DNA of 64,000 bases from Saprospiraceae bacterium (GTDB taxonomy: Bacteria; Bacteroidota; Bacteroidia; Chitinophagales; Saprospiraceae): NCBI GenBank assembly GCA_016717105.1, contig JADKGF010000014.1:70040-134039 (forward strand), read 5' to 3'. The notes beneath the pieces are model-generated. The model was not told the DNA's origin and searched no databases. It worked only from the letters and a program-made list of their open reading frames with translations. The position numbers and the translations under genes were made by a program. This document shows positions 38,068 through 48,399 of the stretch, one piece after another. How positions within the stretch are numbered: position 1 is the stretch's first letter; each line of letters starts with the position of its first letter.

Positions 38068-39195
38068 TTATTCTTCAGACAAACAAGTAATCGTCATCGT
38101 CTGATTGTGCAATTCGCAAGATGTCCCTTTGACCAAGGGAGAAATTTCACCGTAGGAATAAAACCCGGTGATGACTGTGTCGCTACCTAGTGCATCTTTT
38201 ATGACCTCTACTTCTTCATCTATTCTAGAGGCCAAGATGATTTTGCGTCCTACACAGCTGACGAGAATCGCCAGTTCAGGCTTTATACTACTAAAATCCG
38301 ATAATGAGAGATGCGCTGCATGGCTTGCTGCATCAATCAACCTATCAAAATTGGCTTTCATAAACCGCACTTTACTTCCTTCTGGTATATCTCCAGCAAA
38401 AAGCATGCTTTGATTTTGAGTATTGATAGACAAAATGGTTCTAACTAATGAATTTTCATCATCATTAATATTGACAGAAAGTGGAAACAAGAGTGCTGAG
38501 CCTGGTAATTCTTCACTATACTTACCTAAATATTCTTTATACAGCGCCAAGGCATTCTTTCCATCGATTTCGAAAAGTTCATTTGCCTTCGACTTGGTGA
38601 CCAATCGCTGTAGGCCGAATGGCTCCCATCCACCCATAGAGCTATGTGAAATTTTAATCCTATCGCCATAAAATGCGATAGCCAAAATATTGCCTGATGC
38701 AGGTGTCTCGTTTAATCCTACAAGCGTACTTATAAAATTAGGACCATCACCAGCCAATCCTCCAGTGATCGGAATATGCTCTTCTATTACATCATTCATT
38801 CCTTTGACCAACTCACTACCATTGACCTTGCTGCCATCGGACAAAACAAAAATATATTTCAAACCTTCACGATTTAACCCAGCCACTAAGCTCTTACCAG
38901 CTTCAAAGCTGTCATTGAAATCATCAATAGAAATACTATTCGTTTTGATTTTAGTATTATCAAAATGAATAGCCACTACAGAAATACTATTATCATGCAC
39001 CTGATTGCCATAAATCTCACCCGCGGTCGAGCAATACGCTATTTTGGCTGTAGGAAAGGCAGCTGAAATGGATGAAATATTTTGTACATCACTCAACATT
39101 TGCTTGCTTCCAAAACACAAAACCAAATCTACCGATGCGTCTCTGTGGTTGAAAGTTGGTTGGTTTTCTAGAATCTGAAACTGCTGAATCCTCAT
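38068..39195 (-). CDS. FIST domain sensory protein
   Basis: 375 residues containing FIST N and FIST C domains: VDLVLCFGSKQML, AYCSTAGEIYGNQVHDNSISVVAI near residue 55, the middle ITGGLAGDGPNF near 143, and a FIST C end with GFYSYGEISP near 350. FIST proteins are soluble sensors thought to bind small ligands such as amino acids and to control partner signalling proteins. It lies 24 bases before the hybrid kinase gene and four bases after the activator gene, so a physical or functional link to the kinase is likely. Confidence 0.9.
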   Translation of the reverse strand: MRIQQFQILENQPTFNHRDASVDLVLCFGSKQMLSDVQNISSISAAFPTAKIAYCSTAGEIYGNQVHDNSISVVAIHFDNTKIKTNSISIDDFNDSFEAGKSLVAGLNREGLKYIFVLSDGSKVNGSELVKGMNDVIEEHIPITGGLAGDGPNFISTLVGLNETPASGNILAIAFYGDRIKISHSSMGGWEPFGLQRLVTKSKANELFEIDGKNALALYKEYLGKYSEELPGSALLFPLSVNINDDENSLVRTILSINTQNQSMLFAGDIPEGSKVRFMKANFDRLIDAASHAAHLSLSDFSSIKPELAILVSCVGRKIILASRIDEEVEVIKDALGSDTVITGFYSYGEISPLVKGTSCELHNQTMTITCLSEE

Positions 39196-39199
39196 TTTA

Positions 39200-40566
39200 C
39201 TACTTTTTTAATGTGATCTCGCCACTTTTTATCATATTGTAAATCGTGGATTTGCCAATGTCCAGTTTTTCTGCGGTTAAAACTACATTATTGTCATATT
39301 TCTTCAAAAAAAACGCAATGATATCTGCAGTATATTCCTTCATCGTTTTTTCGTAATTCATAAAATGATTGTCGTCCTTGAAATTTTGAAAATTAATATC
39401 GTCTTCCATTATTTCTTTTCCATCGCACATGACACACGCCAGATCCATCATCGCTTTGAGTTCTCTTACATTACCAGGAAACTGGTATTTCAGTAGCTTA
39501 TCTTTGGCAGCCGTACTTAGTATTGGTGCTTTTACTTTATTGTCTTTAGCGTACTCTTCGATAAAGTGTTTGGCCAAAATTAGTGGATCTTGACCACGTT
39601 CTCTCAAAGGTGGCAATTCTATCGGAAGCCCCAAAATCCTGAAATATAAGTCCTCTCTGAAATTCCCTTTTTTAACTTCATCGGACAAGTTTTTGTGTGT
39701 GGCTGTGATGAGTCTTACATCAAATTTTACATTTGTATTGCCTCCAACTCTAGTCAATTCACGTTCCTGAATAGCACGAAGAATCTTACTTTGCAAATTC
39801 AATTCCAGCTCTCCGATTTCATCCAAAAAAAAAGTGTGCCGCCATCAGCCTCTTCAAACTTTCCTTTTTTCTGATTGATTGCACCAGTAAAAGCACCTTT
39901 TTCGTGGCCAAAAAGTTCACTTTCTATTAGTTCCTTTGGAATAGCAGCCATATTGACAGCAACGAATGATTTTTTACGTCTTTCGCTGTTATAATGGATA
40001 GCTTTGGCTACTACCTCCTTACCTGTACCTGTCTCACCCGTGATAGATACATTGATATTGGAATGAATGGCCTTTTCTATAAGTCGAAATGCTTTCTTGA
40101 GCGCTTCACTCTGTCCTATTATGGTCTTTTCGAAGTTATACTTGGTCTCTAGTTGCACTTTTAATGCCTCGACCTCTTGTTTCAAATGGACATTTTCCCG
40201 TATATTTATAATGGATCGCCATATCAAATCTTTTGCATGATCGTCCTTGATGATATAGTCTCTGGCTCCAGCTTTTAACAAATCTACCGCTACTGCAATT
40301 TCCTCTTGTCCACTAATGATGACTACTGGTATTTGATTATTTATTTCTTTTATTTTTGCCAAGAGCTTATCACCAGTCATATCTGGAAGGCCGAAATCCA
40401 TACAAATTACGTCTGGTAATAGATGTAATGATGAAAGGCAATCTTTGGCCGTTGTAAAAAGTTTTATGTCATAATCGGGATTTAATGAAAGATGGTGTCT
40501 TAGTAATTGACCATACCAAGGATCATCTTCAACTATGAATATACTGAAAAGATGTTGTTTTGCCAC
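39200..40566 (-). pseudogene. Sigma-54-dependent response regulator (NtrC type), one frameshift in a homopolymer
   Basis: About 455 residues. The REC domain (FIVEDD, CMDFGLPDMTG with the phospho-aspartate, SGQEE, DYIIKDD) is followed by an AAA+ sigma-54 interaction domain (Walker A GETGTGKEV, the sigma-54-contacting GAFTGA, the Walker B region ADGGTLF-DEIGELE) and a Fis-type HTH end (AEKLDIGKSTIYNMIKSGEI). The two frames (39799-40566 and 39200-39826) meet at a run of nine A's at 39825-39833, where GTLFLDEIGE would need seven, so the break is probably an error. It is a strong candidate for the regulator of the -24-like promoters of the EPS clusters on both sides. Confidence 0.92.
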
Positions 40567-40589
40567 ATTACATTAGTTTATTAATCCGA

Positions 40590-40597
40590 CAAAGATA
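40590..40597 (-). promoter_or_regulatory. -7 box of the signalling operon promoter
   Basis: TATCTTTG (reading left) matches the Bacteroidota -7 consensus TAnnTTTG perfectly, 24 bases before the activator start codon. The -33 element is not clear. This suggests the regulator is made from a housekeeping promoter, unlike its proposed targets. Confidence 0.5.
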
Positions 40598-40749
40598 TAG
40601 ATTTAATGCATGAATCTAAAAATTTTTATCAAGCATGTTGATGAATGTAAAAATGTTGACATTGAATTCTTTGATGAATGTGTTTTCGAGATCAATCAAG
40701 ATCTACAAACATTATTACTGTACCAAAGACTCTAAGTTGTTAAAATATG

Positions 40750-40757
40750 TATATTTG
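40750..40757 (+). promoter_or_regulatory. Possible -7 box before the metallopeptidase gene
   Basis: TATATTTG, 85 bases before the start codon at 40843. A matching -33 TTG at the right distance is not evident. Confidence 0.35.
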
Positions 40758-40842
40758 ACCCAATAAATATGGGATTCGATTGTTTTTCAATGATGACACA
40801 ATGCATTTTCATATATCATATTAATTTAATATTTAAAATCTT

Positions 40843-42867
40843 GTGATGCTGTATTTTAATTCGAAAGTGGTTAGGGTTTTTTTAATCGTGCTGTACCTAT
40901 ATATTAATACTAGACTAGATGCACAAAAGACGATATACATTCCTAGCTTCATTACAAATTCGGGTATGGATCTCAATGACAATAATAGCCAATGGAGTTA
41001 TAAAAGGAGTTTAGAAACAGATGATTTTGTATTTTTTTGGTAATCCGGTTTTGGTTATGATCCATCGTTTGCTCCAGCACCATACTATATCGATATGCAG
41101 ACATTGATTACCGTGTCCAATAAAACCTTTAACTTTTATGTCGATTCTTTACAATTTGCTGTCAAAGATTCTTCTGTGACAGACAAATATAAACAAATGA
41201 TATTTTTACTATACACCACCGATTGGGCAGCCTATGGATCTGGTCAAGATGATTTGGTTGGTTCACTTTTTGTCAGTCCTGCTGCAGCCAATATAAAACA
41301 TGTAGTAGCTCACGAAATCGGTCATTGTTTCCAATACATCACTGGTTGTGATTCTGAAGGTGGTTTCAGATATGGATTCGGAGAAAATGGTGCAGGTGGC
41401 AATGGATTTTGGGAACAGTGTGCCCAATGGCAAGCATACAAAGTATATCCTGAACTACAATTTACCGAAGGCGATTTTACTGAGTACATCAAAAATAACC
41501 ATCTGCACATCTTGCATGAAAATCCTCGATACGCCAATTATTTCCTACCTGATTTCTGGACTTACAAGCATGGTGCAAACTTTATGGGACGACTTTGGCG
41601 TGAAGCAAGATATCCAGAAGATCCAGTAGATGCCTATAAACGACTGAACGGTATAAATCAAGAAAAATTTAATGATGAGATGTATGAACATGCTGCCCGA
41701 TTGACAACCTGGGATATGCCTTCTTTGAAAGATCTAGGCACAGATTATATTGTGAAACGACCTCAAGTCAAAATGACTAAAATGTCCGATGATTATTGGC
41801 AGATTGTACCTGACCAATGTATAGAAAACTATGGATATAATGCAATAAAGCTGAATGTTCCTGAACAAGAAACAGCCATAAAAGTTGACTTCAAAGGCCT
41901 TGCAGGTGCACCTGGGTTTAGAAGCATACATATAGATCAGGCTGGTTGGAAATTGGGATTTGTGGCTTTATTAAAAGATGGAAGTCGCGTCTATAGCGAT
42001 GTAGGTACAGCAAAATATAATAATGGAACTAATCCAGACATATCACTACAATTTATTTGTCCAAATGATTGCGAAAAATTATGGCTTGTAGTATCAGGTG
42101 CACCGCAAATCCATTGGAGACATGCTTGGGATGATGATAATAGCAATGATGAACAATGGCCTTATCAGGTGAAATTTGAAAATACAAATTTACTAGGAAA
42201 GTCAACTGGTCCACTTTCGGATGTTGATTTGACTTATGATGTAATAATGGAACCAAGGTCTGATTACAATCCCAATATTGTTGAATTAAATATACCATCC
42301 ATCATTAAGGGATTTGCCCTTCCACAAGAGGAAATTGCACAATATTTGGGCACCGATATCAAATATTTTGCTATAAATCCAGATAACAGTTTGGATCCAA
42401 ATTCGACCGCTTTTTATCCTGGACATTGGTTTGACAATACAGGTAAAGTCACCAATTGGGGCAATAATTCCTATATTTACTCCGAACTTGACATTAATAA
42501 TTTTACAGTCAAAATAGGCCAATATCCTGATGTTTGCAAAATTGGAGATAAATACACTATAAAACAAGCACTTGAATATATCAGAAATGAAACAGATACA
42601 GCAAGGCTTACATTAGTTTTCAATATTTCAATAATGGAAATGACATCAGCCAATAGTGAAGTCAAATCTACAAGTGATCTGATACTTTTCCCAAATCCTA
42701 CTTCATCAAAGGTAGATTGGGCAATCAAAGCACTATACACCTTGTTTGACATAAACGGTATAAAACTGAAAAGCGGATTTGGATCTGAGTTGGATTTATC
42801 TACTTTTATTAACGGCCTTTACTTCTTGAAAATAGGAGAAAAAACCTATAAAATTGTGAAACAGTAA
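40843..42867 (+). pseudogene. Secreted HExxH metallopeptidase-like protein with T9SS sorting domain, in-frame stop
   Basis: About 674 residues in one frame, interrupted by TAA at 41041-41043. A signal peptide (VFLIVLYLYINTRLDAQ) comes first. The zinc-binding motif VVAHEIGHCFQY is near codon 155, with WEQCAQWQAY further on, as in DUF6055-type proteins. The later part resembles DUF4859, and the end (LFPNPTSSKVDWAI ... GLYFLKIGEK) is a type A sorting domain. The stop replaces what is probably a glutamate codon (TAA for GAA) in VFFW-E-SGFGYDPS, so one substitution inactivates it, or the base is misread. Without readthrough, the signal peptide and enzyme would be separated. Confidence 0.75.
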
Positions 42868-42895
42868 ATTCTTAAAGAACATTAAACCCATATGT

Positions 42896-43992
42896 TTACA
42901 TTCCCTGCGATTCCATTTTTTTTATTTTTTCTTGCCATTCATTTACTTGTTTATTGATATTGAGGATGTAATACATGATACTCAATACTATAACTATACC
43001 TAAGATGATGCTGTCAATTGAAAATATAAAATGGAGCAAAAATGTCAAGATTACAATACACAAACTCAGCATTGTTATGATAAAGGTTACCTTTCTCTGT
43101 CTGAATCCCATTTCCAAAAATAAATGATGTATATGACTTCTGTCTGCCTTAAATGGTGAATTTCCTTTTTTAATTCTTACAAAATATACCCGCAACGAAT
43201 CTACTACTGGAATAACAAAAATCGCCATTATCAAAGGTAACAACCAGATAATTTCAGAACCAATCAAGTGCGTAGCTGAGATATTGATAAGATCAATCGC
43301 AATACCGATCATCAAAAAACTTAAAAACAACGATCCTGCATCTCCCATGAAAATCTTTCGTTCGCCACCAAATAAATTGTATCTGAGAAAACCAAAAAGA
43401 CTGCCTACAATTATCAAGCTCACCATAGTGTAAAACTCGTGGCCTATGTAGTAACTAATTGCTGCAAGAATCAAAAATCCGATCAGCATCAAGCCGCCTG
43501 CCAGCCATCGATACCATCCATAAGATTAAAAGCATTGATGACTCCTGTGACCAATAATATAGAAAACAGATACTGCATAGATACCGGAAGTTCATAAAAT
43601 CCCAAAATTCCATACATAGATGTAAGTTTATAACCTGCCATCGCAATGATGGTGGCACAAATCAATTGTATGATGAGCTTGGTCAATGCCTTGACGTCGT
43701 ATTTGTCATCGATGGCTCCGATTACCAATAAAACATAACTTCCACCCATTAACTTTAAAGCAGAACCTGAAATATGCTCCATTCCTATCAAAAGAAAAAT
43801 CAACAATAACAATGTAAATCCAATAGCTAATCCTCCGACCAAAGGAATGTGATTCTGATGTTTTTTGCGGTGATCGGGTTTGTCCACCAGTCCGATTTTG
43901 ATAGCTGTCATACTGAAGACTGGCATAAAAATCAGAGATAAAACAAATGACAATATTGTGCCCAGTAAATAGAATATAAAGGTGTGAGGCAT
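42896..43992 (-). pseudogene. MraY/WecA-type undecaprenyl-phosphate sugar-1-phosphate transferase, one frameshift
   Basis: About 365 residues with about 10 membrane segments. It starts EPS synthesis by loading a sugar phosphate onto the lipid carrier. Motifs: VDKPDHRKKHQNHIPLVGGLAI near residue 37, GAIDDKYDVKALTK near 92, NAFNLMDGIDG near 153, FMGDAGSLFLSF near 215 and the HIHHLF loop near 285. The frame breaks near 43505 (GIDGWQAA and stop); one more base gives GIDGLAGGLMLIGFL in the next frame. It ends the - strand unit of the DUF1972 glycosyltransferase gene, 12 bases after it. Confidence 0.9.
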
Positions 43993-44004
43993 GATGATTT
44001 AATT

Positions 44005-45219
44005 TTATTTTTCGAAAAACAATTTTTGAAAATGTAGGTGATTAATGTGATGTTTTAGTAATGTCTCTGTTGGTAGCAACGTGACAGAAGGTACAATTGC
44101 CGGTTTGGTTTTGCTGACTAAGACTTCTGATACTAGTGCTTTGTATTTGTCAGATATTACTTCCCATGTGTATCGTCGATTTGCTATCTCTTTCATCTTT
44201 CTACCCACGTTATTGACCTCAGATATTTCAGTCTCATTTATAAGTTGAATGAGTTGTGCTTCGTTATTGAAATATTTCGCCTTATTTTCAGTAGTGGTTC
44301 TATTGTAAGATACGCCAAAAGAAAAAACAGGCAATCCCAAGTACATCGCTTCTACCAATGATGGATTTGTACCTCCAGCAGCATGACCATGAATATACAA
44401 GAATGCATTGCCTCTTATCATATCCAGTGTAGCCTGATTATATATTGGATCCAAGAGATATATGTGATCATACACACTATATTTTTCCTTGAGGTTTCTT
44501 CCATATAGGCTATTATTCCAGTTGCCAACGATTACAAGCCGATGTTTAGGCAATTTTTCAAAGGCACGTAGTATCATGTCCACATTGTTTTCTGGTTCTA
44601 TTCTACAGACTTTAAATGCATAAGGTAAGCCAATGAAAGGATATTTGGATTTCAAACTGGTATTGATACGGACGGACATTGTGTGATCAGCCCCATATTC
44701 TATTATCCTGCTGAGTGTACCATACCGAATCGCTGTATAATCCTGTATAGATTCATTATCAGAAATATCGATATGCGAATATTTTACTGCCATTTTTTCT
44801 GCCCACCAAAGATACCATTTCGCTGGTCTACTCCATTTGTCTCGTTTCCATTCGATGCCATCGATAGATATGATGATTTTTTTATTGGTAAATAATCTGA
44901 CGAAAGGTAGGATCCAAGCTCCAGCCACACCCAAAATAAGGAGCACATCAGCATAAAATAAGGCGTGAATAATCGACCAAGAATCATATGGAATGCTCTG
45001 TATCCCATTAGCTTCCAAAGGAATATACACCAATCTCGCATTTTTATACTTTGCTTGTCGCTCTGATTTATAATATTTTTTTGATGAACAATAGACTGTG
45101 ATGTCATAATCATCACTCATGTGATCTACGAGATGCTCAGCAAGTGTTTCAAAACCGCCGTATTTGGCTGGAAGGCCAACAGTGCCAATGATTGCTATTT
45201 TTTGTTTTTTGGAAGACAT
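44005..45219 (-). CDS. DUF1972 family glycosyltransferase
   Basis: 404 residues. The N-terminal IIGTVGLPAKYGGFETLAEHLV is the DUF1972 signature, followed by a GT4-like C-terminal domain (EPENNVDMILRAFEKLPKHRLVIVGNW, GTNPSLVEAMYLGLPV). Related proteins transfer rhamnose or similar sugars in polysaccharide synthesis. It is the first gene after an activator site/-24-like promoter at 45253-45334. Confidence 0.88.
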   Translation of the reverse strand: MSSKKQKIAIIGTVGLPAKYGGFETLAEHLVDHMSDDYDITVYCSSKKYYKSERQAKYKNARLVYIPLEANGIQSIPYDSWSIIHALFYADVLLILGVAGAWILPFVRLFTNKKIIISIDGIEWKRDKWSRPAKWYLWWAEKMAVKYSHIDISDNESIQDYTAIRYGTLSRIIEYGADHTMSVRINTSLKSKYPFIGLPYAFKVCRIEPENNVDMILRAFEKLPKHRLVIVGNWNNSLYGRNLKEKYSVYDHIYLLDPIYNQATLDMIRGNAFLYIHGHAAGGTNPSLVEAMYLGLPVFSFGVSYNRTTTENKAKYFNNEAQLIQLINETEISEVNNVGRKMKEIANRRYTWEVISDKYKALVSEVLVSKTKPAIVPSVTLLPTETLLKHHINHLHFQKLFFEK

Positions 45220-45252
45220 TTAGAACATTTTCACAGTATAGATTCATAATTA

Positions 45253-45334
45253 TGCCAAATTACATTACGCTGATTATCTGCAATTTACATTTTGACCGTT
45301 AATCTATTTTTCCACAATATGGAAAATATTTCCA
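45253..45334 (-). promoter_or_regulatory. Activator-site array and -24-like promoter for the DUF1972 glycosyltransferase
   Basis: Reading left: TGGAA-N5-TTCCA-N5-TGGAA (45334 to 45310), 51 bases, then TTGGCA at 45258-45253, 39 bases before the start codon. The architecture and spacing are identical to 50784-50865 and, apart from one base, to 21944-22035. Confidence 0.7.
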
Positions 45335-45370
45335 AGAGAAGAATCTTAAGAAATATTGTCAATCTTCTTG

Positions 45371-46444
45371 CTAATTCAGGTTTAACACATCCATGCTCTG
45401 CTTGACAAAGCCATCTTCGTCATACTTTTTCACCAATTTTATCGCTTGTAGTTGCATATAGTTATAAAGCGCATTTTCATCTAGTATTTCTTTGAGTAGA
45501 TGGGACACATGATTGACATTTCTACTATCGGCTTTATATCCGTTTATGCCGTTTTCTACTAGTTCAGCAATACCGCCTACAGGTGGCACGATTACAGGAA
45601 TGCCATAAGCCATCGCTTCGATCACAGTAAGTCCGAATGTCTCTACCCAAGCATCCGGTCTGGACAAATTGAGTACCACATCAGCCCATTGGTATTGTTG
45701 ATGTACATCTTTTTGTGTAGGGAAAATCGTAATATTAGCTGGTAGATTTTGACCTGAAAAATATTGATCTATATCGCTTACTGAAGCATTGACCACAAGT
45801 CGAAAATTGTATTCAGCATGTTTTTTTGCCAATTGTACAAATTCATTTACACCTTTGTAAGCCTTTAAAGAGCAGATCATCAACACATTTTTATAATCAG
45901 GCAAGGTTTTTCTATTTGCAACTGCGGTATTCAAAAAAGATGATTCCAAGGCATTATACACGACATGGCTAGGTCTTTTCATAGCCTCCTGGTCGGCAAG
46001 ATATTGAGAGACATAAACTACTTCGGTTGCTGTAAAATCAGCCATTCCAAATAGAAATTTTTTCAATATCCAGGGCTTCATACTCGTCTCATGGATGTGA
46101 TAAATGACCTTACATCCTTTTATCTTTCCCAATATTCCTGCGCCAAATGGCAAGACCGTATTGACATATATCACATCATTTTTCTTCACAATAGCAAACA
46201 TTTTTATGATCAATAGCAACTGGCTGCACATTAAAAATATCAACCTTAGTAGCGGATTTTGGGCGAATTTGTACCAGTAGTGATGATACGTTGCGCCTTC
46301 GATTTCAGACAAAAATCCTTCTCTGCCACCACATGTCACAATGTGGCATTCTATACCGTTTTGGATCCATCCTTTAGCCAATTGCCGCAATACTTTCGGG
46401 CTGCCGCTGTAATCGTTCAATAAGTGAAATGCGTATATTTTCAT
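45371..46444 (-). CDS. Glycosyltransferase family 4
   Basis: 357 residues. The N-terminal domain starts MKIYAFHLLNDYSGSPKVL with the glycine-rich acceptor loop (GSP). The C-terminal Rossmann domain has MICSLKAYKGVNEFVQLAK near 190 and the donor-binding VETFGLTVIEAMAYGIPVI near 267. It adds one sugar of the repeat unit. It is the last gene in a four-gene unit starting at 50759. Confidence 0.85.
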   Translation of the reverse strand: MKIYAFHLLNDYSGSPKVLRQLAKGWIQNGIECHIVTCGGREGFLSEIEGATYHHYWYKFAQNPLLRLIFLMCSQLLLIIKMFAIVKKNDVIYVNTVLPFGAGILGKIKGCKVIYHIHETSMKPWILKKFLFGMADFTATEVVYVSQYLADQEAMKRPSHVVYNALESSFLNTAVANRKTLPDYKNVLMICSLKAYKGVNEFVQLAKKHAEYNFRLVVNASVSDIDQYFSGQNLPANITIFPTQKDVHQQYQWADVVLNLSRPDAWVETFGLTVIEAMAYGIPVIVPPVGGIAELVENGINGYKADSRNVNHVSHLLKEILDENALYNYMQLQAIKLVKKYDEDGFVKQSMDVLNLN

Positions 46445-46453
46445 AGTTATACT

Positions 46454-47674
46454 TTATAAAGATTTATAAATTTTGGCTAATTGCTCGCCACGTCGATCCC
46501 AATGAAATACCTTTTCGAATTGTACTCTGGCTTCATGGCGCATATTGGCATAAAGGGTTTTATCTTTGTATAGATTCTTGATGGCTTGCGCCAAATTAAT
46601 TACTGTGCATTGATAATCATCTTCTAAAATTTTGATACCACACCGATTGGTAATAAAGCTACCTGGACCACAATTGTCTAAGCACACAACTGGCAAACCG
46701 AAGGATAATGCCTCAGGAACGACCATACCTGCACCTTCGTGTGATGGAAATAGAAATACTTGTGCTTGCTTGAATATTTTCATAAGCTCCGCTCTTTCCA
46801 TCCATATGATGAATTGAACATTTTCACTGATCTTTAAGTCAGCGGCCATCTTGATCAATCTTTTTTCTTCCGGTCCACTACCGACGATCAGCAGCTCAGT
46901 ATTGGCTTTTTCGATCTCGCTCAAGGTATGATAAAAGACTGCAAAAGCCTGTAATGTAAGATCAAAACCTTTCAAAGGGACCAAGCGACCAACAGAGATG
47001 AATGTGAATTTATTGGAATGCTCATATGGTAAATAACCAAAATCTTGTGATGCAACAGATGGAATAATTTCATACTGTGACGGCTTTAAATGAAGTCTTT
47101 CTGGTACGGATTCATTCATGCACCACACAAAGTCAGCATTTTTAGTTGTGTTCCTCAATGATGTTGAATATTTCCAAAAATAATTTTTCACCAACCAAGT
47201 AAATCTGTCCTTCAATAAATGCTTGATGGAATATTTGCTTAGATACTGTGCTGGTATCAATGGATGATGCCCAACTGGTCCCCATACAAATGGTTTGCCC
47301 AATTTCCATAAATAACTAGGTGTCCAGTCATTGTGAAAGTTGAGATTATGGGCAATATCAAATGTCAAATTTTGTTTAGTGACAAATCCTATCACGCCTT
47401 TTTGCCACATCCAGTAATACAACATAGCGCCACGGCCACCTTTTTTCCACCATCGCATCCAATATGGAAGGTCAAAGTAAAGAAAGGTTATATTTTTATA
47501 AAGTACATTCGGGTGCTCATCCATGTATTTTTCGATGGCGTTTTGATTGTTTTCTCGTGTAATGGCTATGACCTTATTGTTTTTTGCAATCTGAAGGACA
47601 TAATTCCATCCCATACCATCTTCTGATCCCTTATAAGGATTGACTGCGTATGTGGTGGCTAAGATTGTTTTCAT
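46454..47674 (-). CDS. Glycosyltransferase family 4
   Basis: About 406 residues. I chose the start at 47674 (MKTILATTYAVNPYKGSEDG), because the longer frame to 47806 overlaps the next gene out of phase with no family support. Motifs: GSEDGMGWNYVLQIAK near 16, WGPVGHH near 125, FISVGRLVPLKGFDLTLQAF near 225 and PSHEGAGMVVPEALSFGLPVV near 310. The start GSEDGxGW is typical of EPS GT4 enzymes in this phylum. Confidence 0.88.
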   Translation of the reverse strand: MKTILATTYAVNPYKGSEDGMGWNYVLQIAKNNKVIAITRENNQNAIEKYMDEHPNVLYKNITFLYFDLPYWMRWWKKGGRGAMLYYWMWQKGVIGFVTKQNLTFDIAHNLNFHNDWTPSYLWKLGKPFVWGPVGHHPLIPAQYLSKYSIKHLLKDRFTWLVKNYFWKYSTSLRNTTKNADFVWCMNESVPERLHLKPSQYEIIPSVASQDFGYLPYEHSNKFTFISVGRLVPLKGFDLTLQAFAVFYHTLSEIEKANTELLIVGSGPEEKRLIKMAADLKISENVQFIIWMERAELMKIFKQAQVFLFPSHEGAGMVVPEALSFGLPVVCLDNCGPGSFITNRCGIKILEDDYQCTVINLAQAIKNLYKDKTLYANMRHEARVQFEKVFHWDRRGEQLAKIYKSL

Positions 47675-47703
47675 ATTATGATTAATTAGGTTTTTAATAA
47701 AAT

Positions 47704-48399
47704 TTAAGACGCAATTCTTTGTCCCAGAACTTTGGCAGGTACGCCTCCGATGACAACATTTGATGGGAATGACTGATGAACAACTGCACCTGCGGCTACC
47801 ACACAACCATCACCTATGGTCACACCATCTAGGATTGTAACTTTGCTTCCTATCCAACAATTTTTTCCGATCTCGATGCCTTTGCGGTGTACGCCTTGAT
47901 GTCTTATAAGTTGGTCTGCATCGCTAAAATAATGGTTTTCAGGGTGACAACTAAAATACTGTCCTATGATACAATCATCTCCAATAGACAATCCGCCAGC
48001 GCCACCCAAATACCCAAATTCTCCCATGCCTACGTTATTTCCTATCTTGATACCGAGTCCGATGTCTTGCAATGTAGTAGCTACGATGACTTGACTATAA
48101 TCTCCTATACTTACATTATCACCCAGTGTAATACCTTCTTTTCCTAAGCCACTGAGTTTTACATTTTTGCCTATTTTGGTATATTTTCCCCAACTTATTC
48201 TAGACATACAAGTCATACTGACACCTGACGAAAGTATCATTCCTTTGGGATTTTTTCCAAAAAACAACATAGTACTGCCTCTTAAAACCTTCAAACCAAG
48301 GGACAAAATGAAACCTATTACAAACCAAGTACTTAAAGAAGTATCGATAGTAAAATTAGGATTGCGTTTACGAACAAAATGAATTAGGATATTTTTCAT
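47704..48399 (-). CDS. Left-handed beta-helix acyltransferase
   Basis: 231 residues made of hexapeptide repeats ([LIV]GxxxxI turns) from about residue 60 to 215, ending GVTIGDGCVVAAGAVVHQSF and NVVIGGVPAKVLGQR, typical of O-acetyltransferases (WbbJ/maa type). It probably decorates an EPS sugar with an acetyl group. Its start overlaps the preceding gene's stop by four bases. Confidence 0.88.
   Translation of the reverse strand: MKNILIHFVRKRNPNFTIDTSLSTWFVIGFILSLGLKVLRGSTMLFFGKNPKGMILSSGVSMTCMSRISWGKYTKIGKNVKLSGLGKEGITLGDNVSIGDYSQVIVATTLQDIGLGIKIGNNVGMGEFGYLGGAGGLSIGDDCIIGQYFSCHPENHYFSDADQLIRHQGVHRKGIEIGKNCWIGSKVTILDGVTIGDGCVVAAGAVVHQSFPSNVVIGGVPAKVLGQRIAS

Noticed and set aside
47675..47806. 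N-terminal extension of the glycosyltransferase at 46454
   Set aside because: The extra 44 residues are cysteine/arginine-rich, without family support, and overlap the acetyltransferase gene; the MKTILATTYAVNP start is the conserved one.
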